Assembly: GCA_002245135.1 (NCBI GenBank)
Contig: NGBS01000600.1
Span: forward strand, 1 to 64,000
Source of the DNA: Proteromonas lacertae
Lineage: Eukaryota; Sar; Bigyra; Opalinata; Proteromonadidae
Direction: 5' to 3'
DNA length: 64,000 bases
The notes beneath the pieces are model-generated. The model worked only from the letters and a program-made list of their open reading frames with translations, did no database searches and was not told where the DNA came from. This document shows, one piece after another, positions 63,958-64,000 of the stretch. Within the stretch, counting starts at the first letter, position 1. The number at the start of each line of letters is the position of its first letter. The translations under genes and the position numbers were made by a program.

Positions 63958-64000
63958 ATAAGATATTGTTTATTATTGTATTTTTTCTTAAGAAATTTTA

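Overview
This window comes from the nuclear genome of an AT-rich unicellular eukaryote. I cannot name the lineage. The genes have spliceosomal introns that are nearly all 26 to 45 nt long, start GTATA or GTATT and end TAG (rarely AAG or CAG). TAA, TAG and TGA all end convincing genes, so the code is standard. Asn and Gln homopolymers are common. Genes are tightly packed on both strands with spacers of about 50 to 750 nt. There are no bacterial operons, transposases, CRISPR arrays or tRNAs that I can see.

Layout: 1-0.4 kb, C-terminal end of an Aly/REF (FoP-domain) mRNA export factor. 0.55-2.4 kb (-), a frame-damaged coiled-coil gene. 2.6-13.2 kb (-), a secreted protein of about 3,524 aa with EGF-like ends and a tandem array of 361-aa modules, three of which look identical at DNA level. 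14-15.7 kb (-), CCT1/TCP-1 alpha. 15.8-20.9 kb (+), a large helical protein that may be a Nup205/Nup188 scaffold nucleoporin. 21.4 kb (+), histone H4 with CCAAT boxes and a metazoan-style 3' stem-loop. 21.8-23.1 kb (-), an EGF-like, probably GPI-anchored protein. 23.3-26.6 kb (-), a pseudokinase-LRR protein. 26.7-32.5 kb (-), a soluble-type adenylyl cyclase. 32.9-40.4 kb (+), an unknown protein, an ArfGAP, a divergent Hsp70/Hsp110-like protein with a long coiled-coil tail, and a small LRR protein. 40.9-44 kb (-), a possible BRO1-domain protein and a coiled-coil protein. 44-45.9 kb (+), a GPR180/TMEM145-like seven-TM protein. 45.9-47.4 kb (-), a broken gene and an acidic protein with a possible Slx4-type C-terminus. 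47.5-48.3 kb (+), a LicD/fukutin-like protein with a frame lesion. 48.4-49.9 kb (-), Rrp9/U3-55K. 50-52 kb (+), a proline-rich protein with six EF-hands.

The last 11.5 kb (52.5-64 kb, +) is the most unusual part. It reads as one continuous multi-exon gene, or a head-to-tail fused array, with this order: active kinase, a new two-exon module ('FYL-SINQ'), eight or so TPR repeats mostly one per exon, active kinase, two FYL-SINQ modules, pseudokinase, LRRs, FYL-SINQ, a second TPR block, FYL-SINQ, LRRs, FYL-SINQ, pseudokinase. The FYL-SINQ module occurs six times, with a phase-0 micro-intron at the same place each time. The pseudokinase-LRR half has a separate paralogue on the opposite strand at 23.3-26.6 kb. 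The 1.5-kb TPR block is duplicated almost exactly, but the second copy carries four single-base insertions.

Several otherwise good genes contain one- or two-base frame shifts, mostly at homopolymers. I cannot tell from one sequence whether these are unpolished sequencing errors or real decay, and I flag each one.
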